DNA of 64,000 nt from Diphasiastrum complanatum. Taxonomy: Eukaryota; Streptophyta; Lycopodiopsida; Lycopodiales; Lycopodiaceae. The notes beneath the pieces are model-generated. The model was not told the DNA's origin and made no database searches. It saw only the letters and a list, made by a program, of their open reading frames with translations. Both the position numbers and the translations under genes were made by a program. Below are positions 22,741 through 35,060 of the stretch, in pieces. The stretch is from assembly GCA_029204225.1 (NCBI GenBank), contig MU831992.1:28938-92937 (forward strand), written 5' to 3'. Within the stretch, counting starts at the first letter, position 1, and the number at the start of each line of letters is the position of its first letter.

Positions 22741-24915
22741 CTGCCAAAAACTAGTTTTCTAGACATATGACACATGGCATCAATCTATTGATTGCATGAG
22801 CCACATCCTTTGGTTAAGTGTCATATCACATGTGTAGAGGACAGCTCACATGTGTGGAATAAGCTGAAGTAGGCGAATTTTGACTTCTAGAAGATTTCCA
22901 AGTAGATCTCCATATAGAAGGAAAATGGACCAAAAGTGCCCAAAATAGAAGGTTTTGTCCAAGTGTCAGTTTTGCATGATGAATCATCATATGACAAAGC
23001 ATCTTCACACATGTGGGATCATAGGGATGATCAATACCACGAGCTCCCACTTATTGTATATATAGAGCCACATTTGGCCATAATCAATGTGAGACACCAA
23101 TCTTGGTTTTGGAAGCAATTTTGAGTGATTCTCTCCATTTGTCTACATTTGTTTTGATTGTTTTGAGGTGCTATAAATGTGTACTTGATTTTCAGGTTGG
23201 AGTCCGTACTCAGACAGGGTTTCACACGTGGGAAACCAGAAAGTACACCTACCTTCAATTAATGATTGTTCTTGTTAGGATTTTGTGTCTAGAATTGATC
23301 TAGATTGATCTTAATCTCAAGTAGATTGATAGATCAAGTAATCTGACAACCAATCCCTCTTGAGGATCAGATTAAGATCCACTCTTGGTCCTTTTTGTAC
23401 TTTTTGCACATGGTATCAGAGTCTAGTACAAGAGGTTTTGTTGAAATTGATAGGGTTAATCCAAATCAAAGCCAAAATTAGCAGTTTATTGGAAACTAGT
23501 CAAATTTTGTGTAGCGAGTTGGATTTGATAGCTATCCTCAAAAATTTTGGTCCAGATCTTGTTGTGGGCTGTAGGAACCCTTTTCACACGTGTGAGGCTA
23601 TACAGCTCCGGTTTTGGTTGAGAAAATTCAAAAATTTGTACAATTTGACTCACACACCCAATTTGAGAGATTTTTGGTGCAGATCAAGCATTTTCTATAG
23701 AGAATCTAATCCCTTGATTAGTTCTTGGATTAGATCAGCCAAGAAATTAAATTTGAAGCTTGAATTAGGTGCATTAACTGATTATCTCTGATTTTTTGAG
23801 TGCATGTTGAAGTTGAGAGAGATTTTGCTAAAAATCATAGATTAAGGAGTGATATGCAAGGTGAGAGGTTGAAATCCATTGTACCATCACTCTAGATTTG
23901 TTCAAGAGTGATAGGGTCAAGTTTATAAGCATCAATTTGCTAGAAAACATCTTTGGATCTGTCCTCCAAGTGAAACCTTTGAGAGTTTCTAGTGCATATA
24001 GAGCATCTATGCAAATCTTTTTCTAGAATTTGACATAGATTGGCTTAAATTGAGAGTTCTAGAAAAGAGACTGAGATCCAAGTCACATTGCTCAACCCTA
24101 ATCAATTTTTTTGAGTGATTGTAAGGTTTGAAAAGAGTCATTAAGGTGTCTATGGCAAATGTGTAGAGAGAGTTCCAATTTTCTAAGAGTTCCTTCCTTT
24201 GTAGAGGGCAAGATCTAGAAGCTCATTATGTGTTGTTACTGGTGGAGAGTTTGTCTATTCGATTCAACTTTCTTTGTGAGAGTGTGAGGGTCAATTTGTG
24301 ATCCCATTGGATGTCTAGAATGAGGAGGAGTCCATATTTGAGTATTCATGCATGGTTGAGATCGTTGTGAATCTCTAGTTGTCTAAATTTTTAAGCTTTG
24401 TGAAAAATTGGTGGTATAGTTTGTTCTCAAATCAAATCAAATTCATTCTAAATCTCAAGTGTGAGATTATTTGGGTCAAGAGTGAGTCCAATAGAAGTGA
24501 TTAAGTTTGATTTTCATGTATTTGAAACAAAACCCATCTTTTGTTCAAGAATCTCAAGGGTTGAGAGAACTAGTCAAGTGAAAAGGAAAATCTAGGTGTC
24601 AAATCTTTTTCATATCCATTTCAACTTTCAAAAGAAAGAGTCATTGATATTTGATGAGTCCAATAGGAGATTGGATCTGATTTCTTTAGTGATTTGATTC
24701 AAAGATTGTGTGTTTTTGTCTTAGTGATCAAAGCAAAGTTTCCAAGTGACTAGTCATTACTGTGAAGATTGATTCTTAGGTTTGTGAGCTAGATCTTTTG
24801 TAGATCATTCTAGATTATTGAAGATGTTCAAATCTAGTCTCTTGAAAGTCACAAATTACATTTGTAGAATCATATCACAGGTTTTTATTCACATGGCATC
24901 AATAGGTGGCATAAA
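22741..24915 (+). mobile_element. Truncated copy of the 1464-7173 family
   Basis: The LTR is 5'-truncated at 22741 (joined to CCAAAAACTAGTTT) and ends TTTTTGCACA at 23410. It is followed by TGGTATCAGAGT at 23411-23422 and a leader that parallels 2341-4352, including the block around 23830-23940. It stops at 24915, just after MASIGG, the first codons of the family's ORF. The palindromes are TCACACGTGGGA (about 23221) and TCACACGTGTGA (23584-23595). Most of the coding region and the 3' LTR are absent. Confidence 0.75.
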
Positions 24916-25214
24916 TAGCTTATTGCTATTTAACAAACTTACTAGAAATAGTCAAATAGTAAAAATAGCTCTAATTTGTCTGATATAACTATCATTTGAA
25001 AATTGAGTATGACATTTGAACATGCCATAGAATTTCATAGCTACTCTTTAACATAGCCACATTCGTATATCAGTAAAAAGTGGCATAATAGCAGATTGTG
25101 CACATATGAGATACATCTAGCAGATTTTCTTCTAGAAAATCAGCATCAATTATTGTAGTTGCTAAAATTTTGAAATTTCGACCAGAAAAATGCACTACAA
25201 TCTTCGTTCTTTGA
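24916..25214. other. Spacer between element fragments
   Basis: About 300 bp of AT-rich sequence with no ORF or repeat boundary that I can support. It separates the truncated copy ending at 24915 from the minus-strand copia at 25215. Confidence 0.5.
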
Positions 25215-26424
25215 TGCATTTAGTATGCTATCATAGTTGTTGATAATCTTCTTTTGATAGAGGTTACCTTCTCTGGACCCAACAGTCACCAGCTTGTTTG
25301 ATTTTGCTCGATCATCCAGCATGCATTGCCATCAAATAGGACTCGAATTCTAAGATCTGTCATCTTCGAGACTGATAGCAGGTCTTTTCTCAATGAGGGT
25401 ACATAGAGTGTTCCCGATAGCACTACTTGTCCCGACAGTGTACATAGTTGTAGGGATCCGATGCCTTTGACATCATGTCGTCTCTCGTCGCCTATCACTG
25501 CTCTTGATCTGTCGAGTTCTCTGTAGTTGATCAAGACATTTTTGTTGCAGGTGATGTGCGAAGTTGCTCCTGAGTTGATGATTATGTCGTCGTCGTGCTG
25601 TGTGTAGTTAGTCAAAGCCTCATCTAATATCGTGAAAGCTTCGTCGCACTTGTTTGTATCCTTCAACAATTCCGTAACATTGGCCTTGTTCTTTATTTTT
25701 GGGTTGTGCCTGCATTCATATGTCGAATGCCCTTTCTTCTTGCAATGAATGCAAGGGATTTTTAGGTTTAACCAACATCTGTCGACTGTGTGTCCCGGCT
25801 TTTGACAATGATCAGAAGAAGAGGTTTGTCAAATTGTTTCTGCCTTTTGTCATCTTGTCGAATCTTGGGTTGTTCTTGTTTTTTTTTATTGCTTTTCGTG
25901 AAAAGGGCCTTCTCCTGGTCGTTGCTTCCGTCTCCTTCATCTCTCATCAGTCTCTCATCAACGATTGTTGTGGGTATTTCCTATACATAAATAAACAAGT
26001 GGTTCCCACCACTTAAAGTACTATTGGCCAAGCCTTACCTAGTGGGCCCCGCCACAGTACATTGTACAGCTGGAATAATAATTGTGAGGGCACTGGCGTC
26101 CTGCGTGTGTAAGCCCAACCCAATGAGCACGCAAAATGGTTAGGTAGAACTTGAATAAAAGACTTGGGGCCTTAGTTAGAATAAATTAATTAAAAAGCCC
26201 AAAGTCAAGTTCATAAGGTTCTAAGTTAAAAGGGAATCTCTCAAACTCACATGAATCATGTGATTTTGGCCCTTTTCCTAATGAACCATTAGATTGAAGT
26301 TCAATTAGTTTGAAGGGCTAGGATGCCATTGTAAATAGGCCAATGAGAGCCAAGATGGCCCTCCCTCCTCAACTATATAAGGAGGCCATTTTCCATTGTA
26401 CATATCTTCGTTTTTTTCTCAATA

Positions 26425-26550
<126 letters not shown>

Positions 26551-26607
26551 GTTGGGATAGAATAGCTTTGGGTAGGCGCTCCAGCCCCCAAGGCCTTTCT
26601 CAACTTA

Positions 26608-26609
<2 letters not shown>

Positions 26610-26674
<65 letters not shown>
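26610..26674. repeat. (CT)n microsatellite, about 65 bp
   Basis: A second CT run in the same LTR, separated from the first by about 63 bp of unique sequence, followed by a degenerating CT-rich zone to about 26795. Confidence 0.97.
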
Positions 26675-26677
<3 letters not shown>

Positions 26678-27431
26678 TCTCAACTCTCTCTAGATCTTGC
26701 TCCTCTCTCCTCTCTCTACACTCTCTCTCTCATCACTCCTATCTCCTCTCTCTACCTCTCTCTATCTCCTTTCTCTATCTCCCTTCTCTCTCTCTTGCTA
26801 TGCACGTGTGCACGGGTGGCTCCGAACGGACCCCTATACTACAACTGACTACAACGACAAGATCGATAGCTTGTTCGAACGTTATGTCTGGTAAGCTCAA
26901 GATGAGCATTCTCAACGATAGGATGTAGGTAGAAACTTCATGAAGTACATCAGTTGTTGTGGTGCTGGGACCTAATGCTCCTGTCCAGATGCAACAAGTT
27001 GAGCAAAGATCATTTTGATCCTCTCGACATGCTGATCTAGCTGGTTGCCATCCCATCGTAGACTTTGTAGCTGGTTGTGTAGGTGCATCACTAATGCAAC
27101 AGTCCTCACTTTGTACTTCTACTTTAGTTTTTCTCACGCTTTATGGATACTCTCACAGTCTTTGATCAGCATGAGAATTTCTTCATTTATGGATGAAACG
27201 ATGATTGCCATTGCGTGCTCATCCTTTCTGATCCATTCAGCTCTCTTGGGGTCTTTCTCTGGAGGCTGTTGTTCTGTGAGATCGGTCATTGAACAGGGTC
27301 ACTAACCAGATCTCTTTACCCTTCAAGAGTGTTTTGATTTTGAAATTCCAAAATCAATAGTTTGCACCATCAAGATTGATTTCAATCCTTGTCTGAATCG
27401 TTGTAGCCATATTGTGTTGCCTAGACAATCT

Positions 27432-27443
27432 GCTCTAATACCA
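27432..27443 (-). other. Primer binding site
   Basis: The minus strand reads TGGTATTAGAGC, one change from the initiator tRNA-Met site, with an LTR-like end ...TCTACA beginning at 27444. Confidence 0.75.
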
Positions 27444-28259
27444 TGTAGATTTTTTATTGTTTGGGGGGCAATTTTTCTGGCTGCTCTTTTGTGTGTTGCT
27501 CCTTTGGCTAGCTTGCAGAATTTTACAAGATCCTAAACAAATGAACAAAGATCATAGACTTTGAAGCATTCAATCAAAGAAAATGACACGACAATCAAAG
27601 ATGGAAGAGCTAAGAGCATTTGTATTTGTATGTTTTGAGTGAGTTGATCAGTGTCACGCACGTTGGCGGTCTGTCACTCCCCTTACAGAAATTGCTATAT
27701 TCTACTCATTGGTAGACTTTCATGCATAGTTGCTTTAATACTAATAGTATGCTAACGCTGCTTTGTCTTCTTCACGTCTCTTTTCTTGTTTACAGATCCC
27801 CTGCTCCAGAGGATCTGTTTACTACTTCTTTTGCTTACTTCTTCTTCAGAACCATTTTTCCTGTTACTAGGCTTCATGGCATTCATTAGATGTATTCTTG
27901 ATCTTACAATTCCAAACCAGGTAGAAGGGACAGATTATCTTTGTAGTATAATGTCCTGTCTGTCTAAGGACATCCGGATGGATCTCTCTTGAACTGAATG
28001 GACATGCATAATCAACCAAAATGCAAGCCAATGCGTTCAACAAATTATCTACATTACTGCTCAGTTGAACAACGATGGATTCCTACTTCTACTTTGCTGC
28101 AAAATGAACTGAAATCAGATCCTACACTACTATACTTGCATAAATTGACAAAACAAGAAACAAGAACTAATCTACAACATGTTAGAAGTCCAAGAATCAA
28201 GAAACCAACCAGTCTTTTGATTCTTGGACATCCCAAGAACATCAAGAACTAGAATGTTA
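27444..28259 (-). repeat. Probable LTR, outer border unknown
   Basis: Sequence to the right of the primer site at 27432-27443 should be that element's 5' LTR. No partner LTR is in the window, so its outer end cannot be set. No ORF is credible. It contains a perfect inverted repeat at 28188-28229. Confidence 0.35.
28188..28229. repeat. Perfect 13-bp inverted repeat (hairpin)
   Basis: GTCCAAGAATCAA (28188-28200) and its reverse complement (28217-28229) flank a 16-nt spacer. It would fold into a stable stem-loop in RNA. No T-run follows. Confidence 0.85.
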
Positions 28260-28907
28260 GAGGATATGCAAGATTTATGCCACATTTCTAGCCTATTTAG
28301 TTTACTTAAATGTTGATTCCTACATTAATCCACAAAAAAGGAAAGAAACTAATCCACAACTAGGAAAACAAGAAAACTAATCCACTCTAAGTCCACAACC
28401 ACACACAATATGAATGGAAGGGCATGATCATAGGGGCATCACTCAAGAAAACCATCATGATCAAGGAGCTCAATGGATGCATCTAACTCGTGGAGGCTCT
28501 TCTCATTTCAGCATGGAGTTGATACAAAACACAAAAATCTCCTCTACTCAAAGAGGGAGTCTCTTAAATAAGCAAGAGAGCTCCTTAGGTGGCATCCTAG
28601 TGGAATTTCCACATTTCACAAATTACAAGTGGAATAATGCTCTCCACTAGAGGTCACCATCAAAAGGTGACTCACTCTACTCTCTTCAAGAGAGGTCTAC
28701 ATGCATTTATTACATTTGCCTAGAAATATTAGTTTCTACATGGTCATTCCATCTTTTGGGATTCACCATCTTAGGTCTACTTGAGAACATCCTTATGAAT
28801 GGAATCCTATGCTATTTGGCACGTGTGACAAGCCACATCATGACCATCTAACTATTTACAAGTCATATGACCAAAACTAGTCAAGCTAGAATTGTGAATT
28901 TTTAACA
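28260..28907 (-). repeat. 3' LTR of the 28922-33694 copia element
   Basis: On the minus strand it starts TGTTAAAAATTCAC at 28907, just after the purine tract GAGGAGGAG and the end of the RNase H frame. Its first 137 bp are nearly identical (one difference seen) to 34239-34376. Beyond that the two differ completely. The left end is not determined; 28260 is nominal. Confidence 0.65.
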
Positions 28908-28921
28908 CTCCTCCTCACTAT

Positions 28922-30214
28922 CTAGCTTGGTTCAATCATTGCTTTACTAATCACTCCAAGTGATGATCTGAACTTCATAAAAGGTGTCTTTTGAAGTGGT
29001 TTAGTAAGTAGATCAGCTACACATTCATTGCTTGGAACATGCTCCAAAGCAATCTCCTTGGCTTGCACCATTTCTCTCACAAAGTGATGGCATATCTCAA
29101 TGTGCTTAGATCTTGCATGGAAGATTGGGTTAGATGCAAGGTGTTGAGCTGATATATTGTCATTGTAGATGATTGGTGCCTCCTCTGAATCCATGATCTT
29201 TAGTTCCACCAATAATCTCTTGATCCAAAGTACCTCCTTTGTAGTGGTTGTCAAAGCTTTGTACTCGACCTCGGTTGAAGATAGAGATATAGTTTCTTGC
29301 TTTTTTGAAAGCCATGAAACCACACCTTCTCCTATGAAAGTTGAATAGGCACTTGTTGATTTCCTATCCCTCTTGTCCCCTGCAAAATCTGAATCACTAA
29401 ATGCATGAAGGTTAATCACATCTCCTCTATATAGAATCCCAAAATCCAATGTACCCGAGATGTATCTTAGAATCCTCTTAGTCTTTTTCCAATGGATATT
29501 CAATGGCTTTTGCATGGATTGGCTCAACCTACATACACTAAAGCTAAGATCTGGTCTAGTTATAGTGATCCACATTAAGGAACCTATAAGTTGCCTAAAC
29601 AAAGTGATGTCCATGAAGGATCTTTCATCATCTTCATTTGGCACTTTTACATCTTGCTCCATTGGTGTGTCAACACTTTTGCATACTTCCATCTTAAACT
29701 TCTTCAAAAGACTTTGAGAATAGTTTACTTGACTTATAAAGATAAAATCAGACCCTCTAAGTACTTCTATGCCTAAGATGAAGTGAAGACACCCTAGATC
29801 TACCATCTTGAACTCTAAGGATAGATCTATCTTGATTTTTTCAATACCATCAACACTATTTCCACTAATGATGATGTCATCTACATAAATGAGTAAAAGT
29901 ACAATACCAACATCATCAAACTTAATGTAAAGAGTAGGATCATATTCACTTTGAACAGAAGAAAGTGAAATAAGATAGCAATGTAGTCTTGAATTCCAAG
30001 ATCTCGAGGCTTGCTTCAAGCCATAGATGCTTCTTTGGAGATGGCATACTTTGTTCTCCATTCCATGCTTGATGAACCCTTGTGGCTGCTCCATATAGAT
30101 ATCTTCTTCCAAAAAACCATTCAAGAAAGCATTAGAGACATTCATTTGACATAGAATCCATCCAAAATGTGATGCAAGTGCAATGATTAGCCTTATTGTG
30201 ACCATCTTGGCCAC
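28922..30214 (-). pseudogene. copia reverse transcriptase and RNase H (second half of a broken Pol)
   Basis: 430 residues open, from AKMVTIRLIIALA through FLNGFLEEDIYMEQPQGF, the catalytic LLLIYVDDIIISG, the LGIEV and SLMWITITRPDL blocks, and RNase H (SDSDFAGD, STEVEYKAL, YNDNISAQ, FHARSKHIEI). It ends next to the polypurine tract. It should be continuous with 30271-32859, but two small indels within about 60 nt separate them in the RLVAKG-Y-AQ / GIDYEETF region. The catalytic residues are intact. Confidence 0.9.
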
Positions 30215-30270
30215 GGGTGCAAAAGTTTCCTCATAGTCTATCCCTCTCTCTTGAGCATAACCTTTTGCAA

Positions 30271-32859
30271 CTAATCTTGCTTGTTAACACTCCCATTTGC
30301 ATTCAACTTAAGCTTGAAGACCCACTTGCATCCTATTACATTCCTTTGAGGTCTCTCAACAAGCAACCAAGTTTCATTCTCAATCAAGGCATCATACTCA
30401 TCCAACATAGCTTTATACCATTCTTTGGAGTTCAATGCATCTTCAACATTAGACGGTTCTTCAAAACTAGATAAAGCATAAGAAGTGGATGAGATACCCT
30501 CAACTTGCTGTCCTTTGCCTTGATATGTGAGCCTTGATGGCTCCACTTTTGCCCTTGAAGATCTCCTTGGTGTGATAGGTGGGTTTGGTGCTTGCTCCTC
30601 CATGAGCTCCTCCTCAAAACCAAGATCTTGCTCCTCGGCCATCTTCTTCTTGATTGTTGGAGCACTTGAGCCTTCTTCAAGCATATGCATATGATGTTCA
30701 TCAAAGATGACATCCCTTGAAACAACAAATTTGTTCAAGGATGGGAGATAGACTTTGTAGCCCTTGCTTGAGCTTGCATATCCAAGCATGATCCCTCTTG
30801 TGGAAGATGGATCCTCCTTGGTTCTTGTTTCCAATGGCACATGCACATAACATATACACCCAAAAACTTTCAAGTGATTAAGATTGGGTTTCTTTCCATA
30901 CAACATCTCATAAGGAGTTTTGCCTTCAATTGCTTTGCAAGACACCCTATTCATCAAGTAGTTTGCACATACAAGAGACTCACCCCAAAAGGATTTGGGC
31001 AAACAAGCATCTAATCTTAAAGCCTTAGAACATTCACATAATGTTCTATTCCTTCTTTCAGCAACTCCATTTTGTTGAGGAGTGTAAGGACAAGAAGTCT
31101 CTTTCTTGATCCCTTCCTCCTCACAAAAGGCCTTGAACTCATTGGAGATGAATTCTCCACCATTGTCACTTCTAAGAATCTTGATGCTATGATTATGATG
31201 CTTTTCCACAAACAACTTGAACTTTACAAAAGTATCAAATACTTGAGACTTGAAGGAAAGTAAGAACACCCAACAATATCTTGAGTAGTCATCAATGAAG
31301 GTTAAAAACATGGATGAACCTCCATTAGATTTGGTGCTAGCAATGTGCACATCCGAGTGTATGAGTTCAAGAGGATGAGATGACTTTGTGATGGAGTTAG
31401 GAAACACCTTCTTATGTGCCTTGGATAAGGCACAAGCTTCACAAACCTTGTCTTCCTTCCCAATAGACCTTGGTAGGCCTAAAGCATACTCCTCCTTGAT
31501 CATAGCCTCCATGGAACCCGAGTTGACATGTCCAAGTCTTTTGTGCCATAAAGTAAAGGTAGATATTTTGCTCTTCTCGGCCAACATGACAACATTAGTA
31601 TCCACAAATGCATCCAGCTTATAAAGTTTGCCAAGTCTAGTGCCCTTAGCCACTATCTTACCCTTCTTCTTGATGAAACATTCATTTGAAGCAAAGTCAA
31701 CATTGAAACCATTGTCTACCATTTGGCCAACACTTAGTAGATTCTTTGTTATTGTAGGAATGTACAAAACACCTTCTATGTTGATCTTTTTGGAAGATCC
31801 TAAGCAAAGGGGAATGCTACCAACTCCTTCAATCTTACAAGATTCATCATTTGCTGTATAGATAGACTTTATAGGTCCATCATAAGATAAGAGAGAAGAG
31901 AAAAACTCCCTTTTACTAGTCATGTGTGAACTAGCACCCGAGTCAATCCACCAAGGATCTTCTCCTTTGAAGCTTGTTGAAAAACATATGGACATCATGA
32001 GAGAGTCCTCATGTGAACTCTCCTCCTCCTCCTCTTTGCTCATGTTGGCTTGGCTTTGATCTTGCTTCCTCTTGAAGCATTCCGAGGCATAATGCCCCAT
32101 CTTGCTACAATAGTAGCACTTCACCTTTGATTTATCCTTCTTGACTTTGGTGGTTGATGGAGATGCCTTTGGGGGTCCTTCTTGATCCTCAAGCTTTGTA
32201 GACTTCTTGAATGTTGATCCTTTGCCTTTGGACTTGCCTTTGCCTTTGGTAAAGAGAGCTTGGTCATCTCCACCTTGGATGGAAAGCCTATCCACCCTCT
32301 CTTGCATTTGGCTCCTTCTTGATTTCTCAGCCATGAGTGTGCCTTGGAGTTCTTCAAGTATAGGTAGCTTACCCATAATTGCATATCCCTGAACCAAATT
32401 GTCAAATTTAAAGCTTAGTCCATTCAATATGAGTTGAACAAGCTCTTCATCCTTGATAGGGTCACCTATAAAGGCTAGCTCTTTGTTCAATTCCTTTACT
32501 CTTAGGACAAAAGTATGTGCACTCTCTCCTTTCTTTTGATAGCTTCTATAGATTTGATTCTTCAAAGCTAACATTCTAGTTTGGTTCTTGGATTCATAGA
32601 CCTTTTGCAAAGTCTCCCAAGCATCTTGAGCTGAAGTGCAATCTCCTACCTCTCTTAAGAGTTCATTTGCAACATTCATTTTTATGCAATGTAGTGCAAC
32701 ATTGCACCTCTTGATGTATTTGGCTTTTTCTTGAGGATGAAGAGGTTCACCCTCCTTACCATTCACAATTTCCATCAGATCTTGCATGATCATGATAGAT
32801 TCCATTCTAACTTTCCATATGGAATAGTTAGTTTTGTTAAGCCTTTCATTAGTATCCAA
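30271..32859 (-). pseudogene. copia Gag-protease-integrase (first half of a broken Pol)
   Basis: 862 residues from MDTNERLNKTNYSIWK: Gag, CCHC knuckle (CYYCSKMGHYASEC), protease (WWIDSGASSHMT), GAG-pre-integrase, integrase with HSDVH, LRSDNGGEF and NGVAERRNRTL, a linker with RRSSRAKVEPSRLTYQGKG, and the first RT residues (GCKWVFKLK). It stops at 30271 after NGSVNKQD through a frameshift, so RT is not made. Otherwise it resembles the intact Gag-Pol at 38233-42186. The primer site is at 33683-33694. Confidence 0.92.
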
Positions 32860-33682
32860 AAGATATGCATTTATAGATGTCGTCTAGTCTCCTAATCAAG
32901 GACTTGACACAAATGAAGGTTACTTCTATTGATTTGATTGAAGGTCTACCTTATCCCACTTCTTAGGGACCTGAAAAGATCAGTAATAGACTTCCTATAA
33001 AGATTTAAGAATGATCTCTAACAAAATCAAATCATAGAATACTAGAAACAATGCACTTGCTTGATTGAAGTAGACAATACTAGTAGAATTGCCCCTCTTT
33101 CTATAAAGAACATTAAAGCTTCCAAATGATCTGATCAAGAGTGAATTTCAGCAACCTAATATACTTCCAAAATCACTTGTAAAAGATCTAAATGGAACTT
33201 AATGAGGATGCAACACAATCTACTATCCAATCACAAGCAAAAAATGATCAAAATTGATGAAAAATTGATCTAATTTGGTGCATAAGTCAAGCAATGGTTG
33301 GACTGAACCTAAATCACTTTAGGAGGTGTCTACTACACCTTAGAACAACCTTGAAGAGTCCCCAAAACTCTGATCTTACCTCTCCTTGAATGCTAGAAAG
33401 CCTCCTCTATGAAATCACCTCCAAAACTTGCTTAGAAATCAATGCTTGGAGCAAGCAAAACTTGCTATCTTGGTAATGTGAATTGAATTCAACTTTGCCT
33501 CTGGTTTTAGACACCTAAACACCTGCAAATGAAGTCACACAACACCAATCTCCAATGTATTTGACTCACTTTGAGTTCTAGAATCAATACTAGATGCTAA
33601 GATCCAATCTACACAAGATTTAGATAAAAAATTGTGATCAAATTGAATGAAAACCAAAGATTTAGCTCATTTCAGCCTTTAG
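32860..33682 (-). other. Leader of the 28922-33694 copia element
   Basis: Untranslated leader of about 820 bp between the primer site and the Gag ATG, with no supported ORF. Confidence 0.6.
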
Positions 33683-33694
33683 GCTCTGATACCA
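33683..33694 (-). other. Primer binding site
   Basis: The minus strand reads TGGTATCAGAGC immediately after the LTR end ...TTTTTACA. Confidence 0.9.
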
Positions 33695-34238
33695 TGTAAA
33701 AATTACAGCAAATAAGGATCCTAAAACACTTGAAATGATGAGGAAAACAATAGATTATGATTTCATAAGATTAGCACAAGTTAAACCATCAAAATCCATC
33801 AAAAATCTATGCTTGAACCTCACTAAATGGCCCAAATCCTTGAAGAAGACTTCACACGTGTGAAAGTACGGCCTCCCACAGTCTGAGTACTGTACACCAG
33901 ACCTACATTCAATCCTATAATCATTAGTAATCACAAGTACTCAAACAATTATGAACATAGAGAGCAATTGCACCATTATGAGAGAAAAAACATGAAATTG
34001 CTTGATTGATTTTGGTGAGATATCATCACCTATATATACATGATCCATCACGGTTTTGGGCAGATATGAGTAGCCCTAAACCTATCCCTAATGCTAATTT
34101 TGGTGGATCTTTCATCCCTACCAGGTTAGGGTTGGAATCTTGGAGATCCCTCAACAATGCAAAAATTACCAAAAATAGCTCCTATTTTTTTTCCCTTGTA
34201 TCTAAGCATAATTTGGACTCATTCCAAAGGTTCTAACA
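33695..34238 (-). repeat. LTR of a different copia family at the 5' side
   Basis: On the minus strand it runs from TGTTAGAACC (34238) to TTTTTACA (33695), 544 bp, with TCACACGTGTGA at 33852-33863 and a TATATATA stretch near 34030. It adjoins the primer site, so it acts as 5' LTR for the internal region, but it does not match the 3' LTR at 28907. Confidence 0.65.
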
Positions 34239-34376
34239 CTTAGGTCTACTTGAGAACATCCTTATGAATGGAATCCTATGCTATTTGGCACGTGTGACAA
34301 GCCACATCATGACCATCTAACTATTTACAAGTCATATGACCAAAACTAGTCAAGCTAGAATTGTGAATCTTTAACA
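34239..34376 (-). repeat. Truncated LTR matching the 3' LTR at 28907
   Basis: 138 bp starting TGTTAAAGATTCAC at 34376 on the minus strand, with one difference seen from 28771-28907. It breaks off at 34239, exactly where the other LTR begins. It disrupts the histone-like frame to its right. Confidence 0.8.
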
Positions 34377-34615
34377 ATCTGGCGAACAGTTCTATAGAAA
34401 TGGGTTCTTGGTATCAGGAGTTCAATGGATCTCTGATATTTCTTAATCTCATAGAGCCACTTGCTCTTGTTACGCCTGGTTTGTCGTGGTAGGTTCACAA
34501 TAGGCACTCTCGTGGACACAATGTTAGGAGATAATAAATCCCTCATATTTTGTTTGATCTTATCCATGTGTGAAGTGGCATTTGTTCTATGCGAAGGTGT
34601 ACTAGCAGGGGTCAT
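34376..34615 (-). pseudogene. Histone H3/CENH3-like N-terminal part, cut by an LTR
   Basis: About 80 residues from MTPASTPSHRTN. The end, RRNKSKWLYEIKKYQ followed by RSIELLIPRTHFYRTVRQI, aligns with the start of the H3 histone fold (the REIRKYQ-STELLI-LVREI region). The basic, divergent tail and the LLIPRxxF wording are more like a centromeric H3 variant than canonical H3. The frame runs into the copia LTR at 34376, where the remaining helices should follow. The rest of the fold was not found left of the element. It could be a pseudogene, a captured exon or an exon of a diverged gene. The family call is moderately sure; CENH3 is an inference. Confidence 0.55.
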
Positions 34616-34619
34616 AGAA

Positions 34620-35060
34620 GGTTTTCTAGGCTCGCGGAGGAGTGATATGTACGGAAGAGGCAATGATATCGGTCTTGTGCGAGCGTAGTAGAAGGCGGCA
34701 ATAACGAATATGAGAGGTGGCGCATAGAAGCGATGTGTACGGACGTAATATCGATCGATGAAAAAGAGCGAAAATGGCCTCGTGATTCGCCACCTTATAC
34801 CCTCGGATTTCACACGTGTGGTCGCATGTGTGGGGTATGATGGTATCAACGATTGACACATGTCACATCCGTACTCTCGCACATGCAAGATTCCTTTAGC
34901 CAATGACAAGTTGACACATGGCAAGTGCAGGACAAATCGTCTGGCGACACATGGTAGGTGTACAGACTCACACATGTGGTTGTACTTTCAGTCAATCGGA
35001 TGCTAACATGTGGCACGTTGATCGTTGACTCGCACGTGTGAATATACTATAAAAGGCACG
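34620..35060. promoter_or_regulatory. Cluster of CACGTG/CACATGTG sites ending at a TATA box
   Basis: At least eight CACATG-type or CACGTG sites occur between 34800 and 35045 (including TCACACGTGTGG near 34810 and CGCACGTGTGAA near 35033), followed by TATAAAAG at 35048-35055 on the plus strand. This looks like a plus-strand promoter, most likely that of an old LTR. No downstream gene is recognised (35060-35720). Confidence 0.5.

Noticed and set aside
34620-34975. Upstream part of the open frame that contains the histone-like segment
   Set aside because: It overlaps the regulatory repeat cluster and is Cys/His/Arg-rich without similarity; the Met near 34615 is a better start.
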